Positions 1 through 8,490 of a stretch of DNA of 32,877 bases are shown in pieces (position 1 is the first letter of the stretch; the number at the start of each line of letters is the position of its first letter). Origin of the DNA: Candidatus Dadabacteria bacterium (GTDB lineage: Bacteria; J088); assembly GCA_003695505.1 (NCBI GenBank), contig RFIY01000146.1, positions 1 to 32,877 of the forward strand. The letters run 5' to 3'. The notes beneath the pieces were generated by a model that saw nothing but the letters and a program-made list of their open reading frames with translations, had not been told where the DNA came from and ran no database searches. The translations under genes and the position numbers were made by a program.

Positions 1-348
1 GCCCTGGATGACCGCGACGTCTTCGAATGGCTTGTAACCCTCGACGTCAATGGCAACCTGATAGGCGCCCGGTGCGACCGACGAAACCGACAGCGCACCG
101 CCGTCTGATGTCAGGATCGTCCGCTCGTCTCCCGGACCGGTCAGCTTGACCGGGACGCCCGAACACAAGCCGAGGTCCTGAAGCTTGACCGTCGCGGTCA
201 GTGATAATTCGATACTCGTATTCGAGTCGAATGCAACACCGGTCGGCGCGGGTGTGACGCTATTTCCACCTGAACAGGCGGTTAGAGCACCAGAAATCAC
301 AACCGGCAGAATTCGCCGGATGTTCAACGATGAGCACATTATTGCCAC
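1..348 (-). CDS. Lipoprotein with carboxypeptidase-regulatory-like domain, 3' end cut off by window edge
   Basis: The frame is open from position 348 to the window edge, so only about 116 residues are visible. The N-terminus has a short basic region (NIRR), a hydrophobic stretch and a lipobox LTAC, so it should be lipidated on Cys and anchored to a membrane. The rest reads like a beta-sandwich of the carboxypeptidase-regulatory or PEGA type (GVPVKLTGPG, then APGAYQVAIDVEGY). Such domains often occur as repeats in envelope proteins of Myxococcota and Bacteroidota. I prefer the GTG at 348 because a GGAGG (358-354) sits 5 bases upstream; the ATG at 339 is the alternative. No function can be assigned beyond an envelope lipoprotein. 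Confidence 0.7.
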   Translation of the reverse strand, partial: MAIMCSSLNIRRILPVVISGALTACSGGNSVTPAPTGVAFDSNTSIELSLTATVKLQDLGLCSGVPVKLTGPGDERTILTSDGGALSVSSVAPGAYQVAIDVEGYKPFEDVAVIQG

Positions 349-589
349 CACAGCCTCCAGACACAGTTTTCGAAACACCTGATTTTATCATTGCCTCCGC
401 GCATCTGTATGTGAGCAGCATCACGTCTGCGGCACACCGCTCCATGCAAGATCCGGTATGACCGATGTTCGATATTTTCGCGGCGACGGCCCAGGCCATC
501 ATCAGGAACCGATCGCCGATGCCGAGCCACTCGACCGCGATTTCGGAGGCGCATTTCTTACCCGAACTGCTCCGAGATTCCCAGGACAC
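260..589 (-). CDS. Possible small cysteine-rich protein, uncertain
   Basis: The 343 bases between the edge lipoprotein (348) and the histidine kinase (692) hold no clear gene. On the minus strand one frame is open from about 650 to 260, with its first listed start a GTG at 589. Codon third positions are mostly G or C, and the segment has an amphipathic look (FLMMAWAVAAKI) with eight or more cysteines, including a C-x3-C pair near the middle. Against it: there is no good ribosome site, and its last 80-90 bases overlap the convincing signal peptide of the lipoprotein in another frame. It may be a real short gene, the remnant of one, or chance. I do not recognise the family. Confidence 0.22.
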   Translation of the reverse strand: MSWESRSSSGKKCASEIAVEWLGIGDRFLMMAWAVAAKISNIGHTGSCMERCAADVMLLTYRCAEAMIKSGVSKTVSGGCGGNNVLIVEHPANSAGCDFWCSNRLFRWK

Positions 590-691
590 CTGGAACTGCG
601 CAACGGCTCCGCCGACCCCGCAGACTGACGCAACACATCCGGTTGACTGACGGGTTGCGCCGCAGGTTCAACAGGCTGCTAGCATGGTGCT

Positions 692-2422
692 GTGATGGAA
701 ACCTCCGAATACCGACAACGCTTCGATGAGGAATTGCGGCGGATTGCGCGCGATTCGTTTCGACTGATCACCGGAGCGGCAATCGTCATCTTCATCCTGC
801 TGATTCCGGTGAATCTGCACCTGGCGATCGCCCCCTGGAGAATCCCGGCCGTCGCGATCACGGCCACACTCGTACTGATTTTTCTGGCAACGCTGCTGCT
901 TGATCTGTGGCGGCCGCTACAACCTGCGGTAACGGTACATTTGCTCGCCGGCTTTGCCTGCCTCCTTGCCGTATCGAACATGGTTGCGTTACTCGCCTGG
1001 CAACGACCCGAGGCCAGTGGGTTCGAACTGCTGCTGTTGCTTGCGCTCGCCTATTTCATGCTGCCGACCATCTGGTTCACCGGCATTGTCGCCCTGGTCT
1101 TCGCGACATTCGAGCTGGCGGTGTGGCTGATTGGCGGCGGATCCGGATGGATGCTGTCGCGAATGCTGTTGATCATTGCGGTATTCGTATCGTACGTCAT
1201 TCGCATCGGTCGTTTTCAGAATATTTCGAAGTTACTCGATGCGCAGCTCGCACTTGGCGAACGCACGCGACAGTTGCAACGCTTGTTGCGCCAGGAGCGA
1301 CGCGACCGAACGCGGTCAGGCAATGTCCAGGACCACGGAGATGCTCCCGTCATCGATCAGGACGCGATTGATGAACTGGAGACCGAGGTGCGATTGCGAG
1401 AAGAATTATTGAGTCGCCTGAACCGGGACACGGCGACGCCGCTAACGGCTATCCTCGGGTTTTCCGACCTGCTCCTGCATCGCACGACCCAGCCAGACGT
1501 GCGCCAGTTTGCTACCTGGATTCGCCGCGCCGCGCACCGCCTTCAGTCCGGCGTCACCAATGCCCTCGACCTCACCCGGCTTGAAGCTGGAGAACTCGAG
1601 GCAACACTGGCCGTCTGCGAACTGAAACCGTTGCTGAGCAACATCGCCGCGCGTTGGGGGATCGTCGCTGAAGACCGGGGTATTGAACTGCGCACCTTTC
1701 TCGAGCCCTGTAGCGTCACGACGGATCAGGATCGCCTGGAGCGTATCCTGGACCAGCTCGTCGAAGATGCGATCCGGGCGACCGGCGATGGCTGGGTGGC
1801 CCTGTCTGCCGCCCGCACCGACGACACACATGCCGTGATCGAGATCCGCGACACTGGTAACCGATCCGCAATGTCGCCGGCCTTCCGCAAAGAAAGTGAC
1901 ATGACGTTGCAGATCGCGCAGCGTGTCGCCCGGCAAATCGCGGGTGACGTTGACATTGCAGAAGACGCCAGCGGACGGATCGTACGCATTACGCTGCCTC
2001 TGACCGCCACCACGGCCACTACCACACAAGCCAGATTCCCGCAGGACGACGAGTTGCGGGTACTCATCGTCGACGATGACCCTCAATGCCTTCGACTCGT
2101 CAGCGAGGTCCTCGGCGAAATTGCATCGATCCACACTGCGACGACACCCGATGAAGCCGTCGATCTGGTCACACAGCATCGATTCGATCTGGCATTACTC
2201 GACATCAACCTGAAGCATCCGTCGATCGATGGAACGGAACTGCTTCAGCGTCTGAGACGTCTGCCCGGCTGGCAGGATGTACCTGTCCTTGCGTTGACGG
2301 CCTACGCACTCAAACAGGATCGCGAAAACTTCCTCGACATGGGCTTCGATGGCTACGTCGCGAAACCGTTTTCACCGCAAACGCTCGCCGATCAGGTCGC
2401 ACGTTTTCTGCCGCGAAGCTGA
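692..2422 (+). CDS. Hybrid sensor histidine kinase-like protein, degenerate kinase core with intact receiver domain
   Basis: The protein has 576 residues. Residues about 20-165 form five or six hydrophobic helices (membrane sensor), followed by a coiled coil (about 185-240). A HisKA-like helix then has the hallmark TPLTAILGFSDLL, but the position of the phospho-accepting His is Arg245 (NRDTATPL instead of SHELRTPL). The ATPase domain keeps the fold pattern but has Asp for the N-box Asn (LVEDAIRAT), lacks the second Gly of the DTGxG box (DTGNRS) and has no GxGxG. The C-terminal receiver (about 455-576) is complete: acidic D461-D463, phospho-acceptor D504, T536 and K558. It is therefore probably not an autokinase; the receiver may be phosphorylated by another kinase. 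The start is GTG 692 or ATG 695, and no clear Shine-Dalgarno is present. It is convergent with the M16 gene, 13 bases apart. Confidence 0.88.
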   Translation: MMETSEYRQRFDEELRRIARDSFRLITGAAIVIFILLIPVNLHLAIAPWRIPAVAITATLVLIFLATLLLDLWRPLQPAVTVHLLAGFACLLAVSNMVALLAWQRPEASGFELLLLLALAYFMLPTIWFTGIVALVFATFELAVWLIGGGSGWMLSRMLLIIAVFVSYVIRIGRFQNISKLLDAQLALGERTRQLQRLLRQERRDRTRSGNVQDHGDAPVIDQDAIDELETEVRLREELLSRLNRDTATPLTAILGFSDLLLHRTTQPDVRQFATWIRRAAHRLQSGVTNALDLTRLEAGELEATLAVCELKPLLSNIAARWGIVAEDRGIELRTFLEPCSVTTDQDRLERILDQLVEDAIRATGDGWVALSAARTDDTHAVIEIRDTGNRSAMSPAFRKESDMTLQIAQRVARQIAGDVDIAEDASGRIVRITLPLTATTATTTQARFPQDDELRVLIVDDDPQCLRLVSEVLGEIASIHTATTPDEAVDLVTQHRFDLALLDINLKHPSIDGTELLQRLRRLPGWQDVPVLALTAYALKQDRENFLDMGFDGYVAKPFSPQTLADQVARFLPRS

Positions 2423-2435
2423 GTCCTGCCAGACG

Positions 2436-5168
2436 TTATTTCGCTCCTGCGTCAAGCACGAACAACAGGGCCGCTTCGGGCTTCAGATACCGTTCGATGA
2501 CCTTCTGCACCTGCTTTCGATCGACGTGAGCAATCTCGTCCGCAAACCGTCGGACGTAGTCCCACTGCCCCTGCAGCAACTGCCCTGATGCCCACGCCGA
2601 CGCTCGTGCGGACGTGGCCTGCAACCCAATATCCATGTTGCCGAGCAGGAACCGTTTACCCCGCTCGACCTCTTCCCGCGTAATACCGGACCGACGCAAT
2701 TCATCGACAACGCGCTGGAACTCGGCAATCGATGCATCCCGTTTGTCGGGTGCACAACCAATGTAAAACGCAAAGAAGCCGGTGGCTTCAGGATAGGAAT
2801 CGAACGCGGTAACGGAATACGCGAGGCTCTTCTTGTCTCGAAGCTCGGTAAACAGCCGCCCGCCCATGCCACTCAATGCCGCGTCGAGCACGCGCAAGGC
2901 CGCGCGATCCGGAGAATGGCGGTCGACCGTCGGGAATGCCCAGATAATATGCGTCTGGTTTCCCGGATCCGCAACGCTGCGCTCGCCCCGCACAACGGGT
3001 ACGGCCGCTTCCGGGACCGTGACATCCTCCAGTTCGGACCGTCCTGTTTCGCGCCACCAGCCACGCATCTTCTGCGCAATCGCTTTCACATCGACGTCGC
3101 CAACCACCGACACGACAACCGGCAGGTGGGACAGTACCCGCCGATGAAGATCGCGCAGGTCATCCCGCGCAATCGCCTGAACAGTCTCTGTCGTGCCAAG
3201 CAACGATCGTCCGTACGGATGCGCTCCGTAGAACGCTTCGAGAAATTGCTTGTATGCATAGCGAAACTTGTTCTCGCGTGTCGCCTCGATCTCACGCAAT
3301 TGATCTGTCTTCTCGATCGTGAACTCCCGTTCCGGAAATGCGGGGTGCAGCAATACGTCGGACAGGATCGTCAGGCCCTGATCGAGATGCTCCCTCAGGA
3401 ATCGCCCGCCGAGCGATACAGTGTCCTGACCGGCCGTACCGTGGATCGATCCGCCGATCTGATCCAGTTCCTGCTCGATCTGCTGGGCGCTGCGCGACGC
3501 TGTTCCCTGATCCCAGAGATCCGCCATCAGCCGCAGGCTGCCCGCCTTCGCGGGATCCTCGACAGGCAGACCCGCCCTGAACTGGATGCTGACGCCCACG
3601 ACTGGTGTTCCGGCATCGCGCTGCACGACGAGCTGAACGCCAGGTGCCAGCTCCTCAACATGCGCGTCCGCACTGGCGACATCTTCGCTGGATGCCCGTC
3701 GCCGCGCTTTAGATGCAGGAAATGAGCGCTTCGCAACCTTCAACAGATGATCCGCCGCAGGCAGATCCTGCCCCTCGGGAACCAGAACCGCCACGTTCAT
3801 GCGCTCGGGTCGAAGCCAGCGTGCGGCCGCGGCACGCAAATCGTCGAGGGTCAGATCGCGAACGGCGGCGATGTACCGCTGTCCATAATTCGGATCGTGC
3901 ATGACCATCGCAAACCGCCCGGCATAACGCGCCATCCCCTGATAGGTCTCTTGCGCGTAAACGAAATGACTGATCACTCGTTGTTTTGCGGCCTCAAGCA
4001 GCTCCTCGGACACGTCGAGCGCCTTTGCCTCCGCGGCCGTCTTTGCCAGCTCGGCAAGGGCATCATCCAGGTTCTCGAGCTCCAGCGACGCACTGAGCAT
4101 GAACAGCCCGGGATCCACGGGCGTATAGTTGTATGCAGACACGTCATGCACAATGTCACGATCCAGTTTCAGGCGCTGATAGAGCTGCGAATTGACGCCA
4201 CTACCGAGCAGATCGCCAAGCAGATCGAGCGCCGGCACATCTGGACTGTCGAATCCGACGCCTGGGAAGACCAGTTCGACCCTTGCCAGCTCCGCCCGAA
4301 ACGGGAAAACCGTGACGCGCGGTTCCTTCTGATCAGGCTCAGGCAGCCGTGGCCGACCCGGCAGCGGCCGCGGTTCAACCTTGCCGATCGTATTGCGCAA
4401 GCGCTCGAGCAGCTCATCACGGTCGAAATCACCCGCCGCAACGAAATACATGTTGTTTGGTACATACCACTGCTGGAAAATGCGCAGCAAGGCCTCGCGC
4501 GTCGTGCGGTCCACCGTTTCCGGATAACCGATGACCGGCCGCTGGTATGGGTGCCGATGCCAGACGAGCTCGGCAATCCGGTACCACAATTCACGATCCG
4601 GGCTATCCTTTCCGCGCCGAATCTCTTCCTGGATCACCTCTTTTTCTTTCCGCAGTTCCTCCGGGTCGAACAACGGCTGCGTCACCGCATCGACCAGCGC
4701 GTCGAATGCCTGCTGCCAGAACCGGCTCGACACCGTCAGGTGGTAGACGGTCTCATCATTGCTGGTCCAGGCGTTGACATTACCACCAGCCGATTCGATT
4801 GCGGCCGCCATATCGCCTTCGGGAAAGCGCTTCGACCCCTTGAACAGCATATGCTCGAAAACGTGCGCAACGCCTGCATAAGTGGGGTCCTCGTCCGCAC
4901 TGCCAAACTGCACCCACGTCTGCAATGCCACGACTGGTGCAGCGTGATCTTCAAGCAGGATCACCCGCAATCCATTATCGAGAACGATCTGCTCGGCGTG
5001 TGCGATCGCAGAAATATCTACACCTCTGTCAAGCGAGGCCGTTTTCTGCTTCTGTTCCATTGCCTCAGTCCTTCCTGCAGTAAGCATCGCCCACAGGGCG
5101 ATCAGGGCAACCCGTCGGGTCACGATAAGCATCCTTTTTTTCTGGTGAACTGTCCGCGAAGCGTTCAT
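2436..5168 (-). CDS. M16 (pitrilysin/insulinase) family zinc metallopeptidase, two-domain, exported
   Basis: This 910-residue protein has a basic N-terminus and a hydrophobic segment (VALIALWAMLTAG) typical of a Sec signal peptide, so it likely acts in the periplasm. The first M16 half carries the inverse zinc motif HVFEH (H102, E105, H106), the GNVNAWTSNDETVYH region, and the third ligand Glu182 in IQEEIRRG at the expected 76-residue spacing. The second half (about 490-910) has the same fold signature (IGGSIHGTAGQDTVSL) but no HxxEH, as is normal for the non-catalytic partner domain that closes the peptide chamber. Its length matches other fused bacterial pairs. The start ATG 5168 overlaps the stop of the upstream Nudix gene as ATGA, which indicates translational coupling and supports this start. 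The natural substrate is unknown; the family usually cleaves short peptides. Confidence 0.93.
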   Translation of the reverse strand: MNASRTVHQKKRMLIVTRRVALIALWAMLTAGRTEAMEQKQKTASLDRGVDISAIAHAEQIVLDNGLRVILLEDHAAPVVALQTWVQFGSADEDPTYAGVAHVFEHMLFKGSKRFPEGDMAAAIESAGGNVNAWTSNDETVYHLTVSSRFWQQAFDALVDAVTQPLFDPEELRKEKEVIQEEIRRGKDSPDRELWYRIAELVWHRHPYQRPVIGYPETVDRTTREALLRIFQQWYVPNNMYFVAAGDFDRDELLERLRNTIGKVEPRPLPGRPRLPEPDQKEPRVTVFPFRAELARVELVFPGVGFDSPDVPALDLLGDLLGSGVNSQLYQRLKLDRDIVHDVSAYNYTPVDPGLFMLSASLELENLDDALAELAKTAAEAKALDVSEELLEAAKQRVISHFVYAQETYQGMARYAGRFAMVMHDPNYGQRYIAAVRDLTLDDLRAAAARWLRPERMNVAVLVPEGQDLPAADHLLKVAKRSFPASKARRRASSEDVASADAHVEELAPGVQLVVQRDAGTPVVGVSIQFRAGLPVEDPAKAGSLRLMADLWDQGTASRSAQQIEQELDQIGGSIHGTAGQDTVSLGGRFLREHLDQGLTILSDVLLHPAFPEREFTIEKTDQLREIEATRENKFRYAYKQFLEAFYGAHPYGRSLLGTTETVQAIARDDLRDLHRRVLSHLPVVVSVVGDVDVKAIAQKMRGWWRETGRSELEDVTVPEAAVPVVRGERSVADPGNQTHIIWAFPTVDRHSPDRAALRVLDAALSGMGGRLFTELRDKKSLAYSVTAFDSYPEATGFFAFYIGCAPDKRDASIAEFQRVVDELRRSGITREEVERGKRFLLGNMDIGLQATSARASAWASGQLLQGQWDYVRRFADEIAHVDRKQVQKVIERYLKPEAALLFVLDAGAK

Positions 5169-5956
5169 TCAGTTGACGGCACCGGCCAGAAGTCCGGCAT
5201 CCGCATCGACATGAAACCTGCGTCGTCGCGTTCCACCTTCGGCAGAATGGGCGCCTTTGGAAAGGCTCTCGCGAACGACAACAGTTCCTCGATGGTTCGG
5301 ATCGCCGCGATTTGCTCAAGATTGCGGAGTGTCGGAAACATCATAGGCACATCCTTTGCCGCGCGACGCAGCGCATCGGCCGGATGCACCCAGATGCCTG
5401 AAGCGACTTCCGTGGTGTGCAATTTCGGCTCCGTTCCGGCGGGTACCATCGTCACAAAAAACCATGTATCAAACCGTACAGGTATGACCACAGGCGTGAT
5501 CCAGTTGTTCCATCCCGCGACCACCCCCGTGCCCAGTTCCGGCGCGACCCGATCCAGAGCCTCCCAGAACGCATCCTCGGCCTCGATATCGACCGGCTCC
5601 CCGAGCACTGCCGCCTCTCCGATCCCTGGCAACAATCCGGTCTCTTCGTAGAGTTCACGCACGGCTGCAGCCGCAAACCCCTGCCATCGCTGCGCATCCA
5701 CGTCGCCAGGTGCATCATCGATGTGCAACCCTGCCTGTCGCAGGCGTTCCGCTCCGGCCGCGTCCTGCTCAGCGACTTTACCGCCTGGGAACACGAATTG
5801 CCCACCTGCGAAAGTCGAACCGGCCGGCCGCTGGACGAGCAACAATTCGAATCCCACGTTGTCGTCCGGACGCACGCAGATCATGGCCGCGGCAGGCCGG
5901 GGAGCAGCTTTGTCGCCGTCCCAGTTAAACAGGTCAGTGCGTCGTTCGATGTTCAC
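5165..5956 (-). CDS. Nudix hydrolase with insertion in the Nudix box (NUDT19-like)
   Basis: The 263-residue cytosolic protein begins with the usual beta strands (AAMICVRP, FELLLVQR, FVFPGGK at 54-60). The catalytic helix REL-Y-EETG lies at 100-107 and supplies the metal-binding glutamates. Between FPGGK and this helix there are about 30 extra residues, so the classical GX5EX7REUXEEXGU spacing is interrupted. This insertion is the feature of the NUDT19-like subgroup, which hydrolyses nucleoside diphosphate-linked compounds such as acyl-CoA; the substrate here is an inference. The start is GTG 5956 with GAGG eight bases upstream. It is the first gene of a two-gene unit with the M16 peptidase (ATGA overlap) and is divergent from the MaoC gene. 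Confidence 0.88.
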   Translation of the reverse strand: MNIERRTDLFNWDGDKAAPRPAAAMICVRPDDNVGFELLLVQRPAGSTFAGGQFVFPGGKVAEQDAAGAERLRQAGLHIDDAPGDVDAQRWQGFAAAAVRELYEETGLLPGIGEAAVLGEPVDIEAEDAFWEALDRVAPELGTGVVAGWNNWITPVVIPVRFDTWFFVTMVPAGTEPKLHTTEVASGIWVHPADALRRAAKDVPMMFPTLRNLEQIAAIRTIEELLSFARAFPKAPILPKVERDDAGFMSMRMPDFWPVPSTE

Positions 5957-6043
5957 GGAAAGCGCCTCGCCGGTCGTCGTTTGCGTCTCTGCGGCTACAG
6001 ATTATCATGACGACTGAAGCATTATTCATTCCGGAAGCGCATT

Positions 6044-6068
6044 GCTCGCCGCCCCAGAGCCGGCGAGC
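6044..6068 (+). promoter_or_regulatory. Perfect 8-bp inverted repeat in the leader of the MaoC gene
   Basis: GCTCGCCG (6044-6051) and CGGCGAGC (6061-6068) are exact reverse complements separated by nine bases. They lie 26 bases before the ATG and just upstream of the ribosome site. No T tract follows, so it is not a standard terminator. It could be a dimeric regulator's operator or an mRNA hairpin; no function is demonstrated. Confidence 0.4.
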
Positions 6069-6079
6069 CATCCATACTC

Positions 6080-6085
6080 AAGGAG
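6080..6085 (+). promoter_or_regulatory. Strong ribosome binding site AAGGAG for the MaoC gene
   Basis: AAGGAG is nine bases before ATG 6095 and fixes this start. Most other genes in the window have weaker sites. Confidence 0.7.
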
Positions 6086-6094
6086 CAGACAGCC

Positions 6095-7156
6095 ATGAAC
6101 ATCATTCGCAAGCAGACCGGACATTTCCTTGAAGATTTCGCGCCCGGCCAGGTCTATCGTCACAAACGAGGCAAGACGGTGACCGAAGGCCTGTTCAACG
6201 ACTTTACCGATTTCTCGTTTACGACCAATCCGCTGTCGAAGAACCTGGAGTATGCGCGATTGTACGGTTTCCGGGGTCTCGTCTGCCCGCCCGGTCTCGT
6301 CATGAATGTCGTATTCAGCCAGACCGTCGAGGATATTTCTGAAAATGCACGGGCCAACCTTGGCTACAAGGACATGAAATTTGGCGTCCCGTTGTATATT
6401 GGCGATACAATTGAAGTCGAAACAAAAATTCTCGAAGTCATTCCCAGCAGCAAAAACGATGACCGGGGCGTTGTAACCGTGCAAAGTACGGGTCGAAATC
6501 AGCATGGCGAAGTTGTGCTGACCTTCCAGCGATCGGTACAGATCTGGAAGCGCGACCCGAAAAATCCGGTGGAGCATCAGAAGCTCGACGATCCCGACCT
6601 GGTCGAGGCGACCCCGGTGCTCCCGGACTATGACACCAGCAGGGATTACGCCGGCAAGTCACACCTCACCACCAGCGACAGCTATTTTGAGGACTTCGAG
6701 CCGGGTACATTGATCGAGCACAGCCGGGGGCGTGTCGTCACCGATGAGCATATCTCGTTGACCGGGAAACTGGACAACACGTCACAGGTGCATTGCAATC
6801 AGTACCTGATCGATGCCAATCCGGGCAAATACATCGGTGGCAAGCTGCTCGTCTATGGCGGTATCCCGTTCAATCTTTGTCTGGGGCTGAGCTGCCCGGA
6901 CGTTGGGGAAAATGCACTCAGCGACGTGCGCTACGCTTCAGGGAAGCATACGGCTCCGATTTTCGTGGGAGACACCGTCTTTGCTTCGACCGAGATCACC
7001 GGCAAACAGGAATTTCCGGATCGCGAAGATCTTGGCCTGCTGCAAACCATCCTGCGCGGCTACAAGATGGTTCAGAAGGACGGGAACTGGGAACGCGTAC
7101 AAATCTTTGAACTGGAGCGTGAACTGGCCGTCAAGCGGCGTAGTCACTACGCCTGA
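6095..7156 (+). CDS. MaoC-family double-hotdog enoyl-CoA hydratase (mesaconyl-CoA hydratase-like)
   Basis: The 353-residue soluble protein is built from two MaoC/hotdog halves (about 1-165 and 185-350). Each begins with an EDFxPG motif (FLEDFAPGQVY and YFEDFEPGTLI). The first half carries the segment VEDISENARANLGYKDMKFG with YIGDTIEVETKI, and the second has APIFVGDTVFASTEI. These match the layout of mesaconyl-CoA (beta-methylmalyl-CoA) hydratases and related double-hotdog hydratases of about 340-350 residues, which add water to a branched enoyl-CoA. The exact substrate cannot be told from sequence alone. It is transcribed alone, divergent from the Nudix gene and convergent (26 bases) with the HMG-CoA-synthase-like gene, which also looks like a CoA-thioester protein. 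Confidence 0.85.
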   Translation: MNIIRKQTGHFLEDFAPGQVYRHKRGKTVTEGLFNDFTDFSFTTNPLSKNLEYARLYGFRGLVCPPGLVMNVVFSQTVEDISENARANLGYKDMKFGVPLYIGDTIEVETKILEVIPSSKNDDRGVVTVQSTGRNQHGEVVLTFQRSVQIWKRDPKNPVEHQKLDDPDLVEATPVLPDYDTSRDYAGKSHLTTSDSYFEDFEPGTLIEHSRGRVVTDEHISLTGKLDNTSQVHCNQYLIDANPGKYIGGKLLVYGGIPFNLCLGLSCPDVGENALSDVRYASGKHTAPIFVGDTVFASTEITGKQEFPDREDLGLLQTILRGYKMVQKDGNWERVQIFELERELAVKRRSHYA

Positions 7157-7182
7157 GCCGGTGCACTTGCGGCGCCGTGCCT

Positions 7183-8490
7183 TCAGGCGCGGCGTCGCAG
7201 CTTCCAGAAATAATGCGGGGTTTGTCCGCTCTCGCCGTCGTGGTATCGCCTCAAGGCCATCTCGACCGGCGTACCGATCGGGCAATCGTGCGCCAGATCG
7301 TCGGTGCCCTGCAGATATGCGCGCCCACCACCATCCAGGTCGGCCACAATCATCGACGTGGGCGGATCAAGGGAGGGGTGCAGGTGGTCGATCGTACCCG
7401 TGAACACAGTACCGGTAGCGGCGACAGGTTCCCGTCGCCCCTCACGCTGGCCGCAAACAATGCAATTCTGCTGCGCGGGCCAGCTCAGTTCGCCGCACGC
7501 GGCGCAGCGAAATCCCATGCGTTCGAGCTGCCACGACGCCTCGCGCCAGCCGAGGCTGGATGACATCTCGACGCCTGACTGGATATGGCCATCGCGGCGG
7601 CGGAAGGCGGCCCAGCGCCCGGGTGGAATCGCCCGGGCGGCCTGCCAGCGAGGCATCAGAATTTGCACTGGCTGTCCGGTGTCCGCCAGTTCGAACAGAA
7701 GAACGGTCGCACCTGCCCCCGGAACAACGAGTGCAACGCGATCGCCCGGTTGCATGCCCTCCATCGCACGCGCCAGCGTGAACGCGGGATCCGCGCCGCG
7801 CGCATACCCGATCTGTCCAAAGTCTGATCCGACGACGTGCGCCCATCCGCGACGTTGCACCTGTTTCCAGACGCCCGGCAGCGGACAACTCACCGCGATT
7901 CTGTCACGCTCCGGTCGGATGTTCAATACTGAAAACGCCTCATCGCACGCCGAAAACAGTGCGGCCTGATCGGGCGCACTCCAGTCGAGCTGACATCCGC
8001 CAGCTCCATTGCGCCAGACCGGCAACGGCCCTTCGTTTTGCCAGTTTCCGACGAGCTGCAGCGGGGCATCCTCGCGCCAGGCAATTGCTGCGCCGGCATC
8101 GGCATGCCAGGTCGCAACAGGCTCATCAGATCTGGCCCAACTGACGACACCCCAGGCAACATCAAGTATTGCGACCTGATCCGATGCAAGCAGATCCCAA
8201 CCCGCCCGGGGCCCCTGCCCGAGTTCGATGACATGTCGCCCCATGGCCCGGCCGATCACGGACTGGGCGCGTACGGAAACGGTCACATCCTCAAGCGAGA
8301 CGGCCAGCGGAATATCAAGGTCGTGATTCAGTCGCGTCGCCGCATCCCAGGCGAGCGTCAGTCCGTCCTCGTCGGCACCAGCAACCGGGCGGTTTCCTTG
8401 CGCGCCACGCCCACCGTGCAGCGCCGCCACGGACGCGCGCTCGACGCCCCGATACGGCAGCCACAGGGCTATCGACGCAATCCCGCTCAT
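7183..8490 (-). CDS. HMG-CoA synthase-like thiolase-fold domain fused to DUF35 zinc ribbon/OB-fold, catalytic Cys absent
   Basis: The 435-residue protein opens like hydroxymethylglutaryl-CoA synthase relatives ([20 protein letters not shown], then [15 protein letters not shown]). It continues with the thiolase-fold core ([19 protein letters not shown]). The C-terminal 110 residues form a DUF35 unit: a four-cysteine zinc ribbon (C329, C332, C343, C346) and an OB-fold ([13 protein letters not shown] through GTPVEM). The first cysteine of the whole protein is C166, well after the region where the synthase nucleophile should sit, so condensing activity is doubtful. Fused or paired thiolase/DUF35 proteins channel acyl-CoA in archaea and in sterol side-chain degradation; a non-catalytic or acyl-binding role here is inference. 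ATG 8490 overlaps the pdxJ stop as ATGA, making it the last gene of the eight-gene operon. Confidence 0.75.
   Translation of the reverse strand: MSGIASIALWLPYRGVERASVAALHGGRGAQGNRPVAGADEDGLTLAWDAATRLNHDLDIPLAVSLEDVTVSVRAQSVIGRAMGRHVIELGQGPRAGWDLLASDQVAILDVAWGVVSWARSDEPVATWHADAGAAIAWREDAPLQLVGNWQNEGPLPVWRNGAGGCQLDWSAPDQAALFSACDEAFSVLNIRPERDRIAVSCPLPGVWKQVQRRGWAHVVGSDFGQIGYARGADPAFTLARAMEGMQPGDRVALVVPGAGATVLLFELADTGQPVQILMPRWQAARAIPPGRWAAFRRRDGHIQSGVEMSSSLGWREASWQLERMGFRCAACGELSWPAQQNCIVCGQREGRREPVAATGTVFTGTIDHLHPSLDPPTSMIVADLDGGGRAYLQGTDDLAHDCPIGTPVEMALRRYHDGESGQTPHYFWKLRRRA

Noticed and set aside
465-650. 61-residue plus-strand open frame before the kinase gene
   Set aside because: No ribosome site, no recognisable feature, and it is opposite the more coding-like minus-strand frame.
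3747-5651. 634-residue open frame on the plus strand, opposite the M16 and Nudix genes
   Set aside because: It is antisense to two clearly conserved genes and its translation has no recognisable domain; high GC content produces such long shadow frames.
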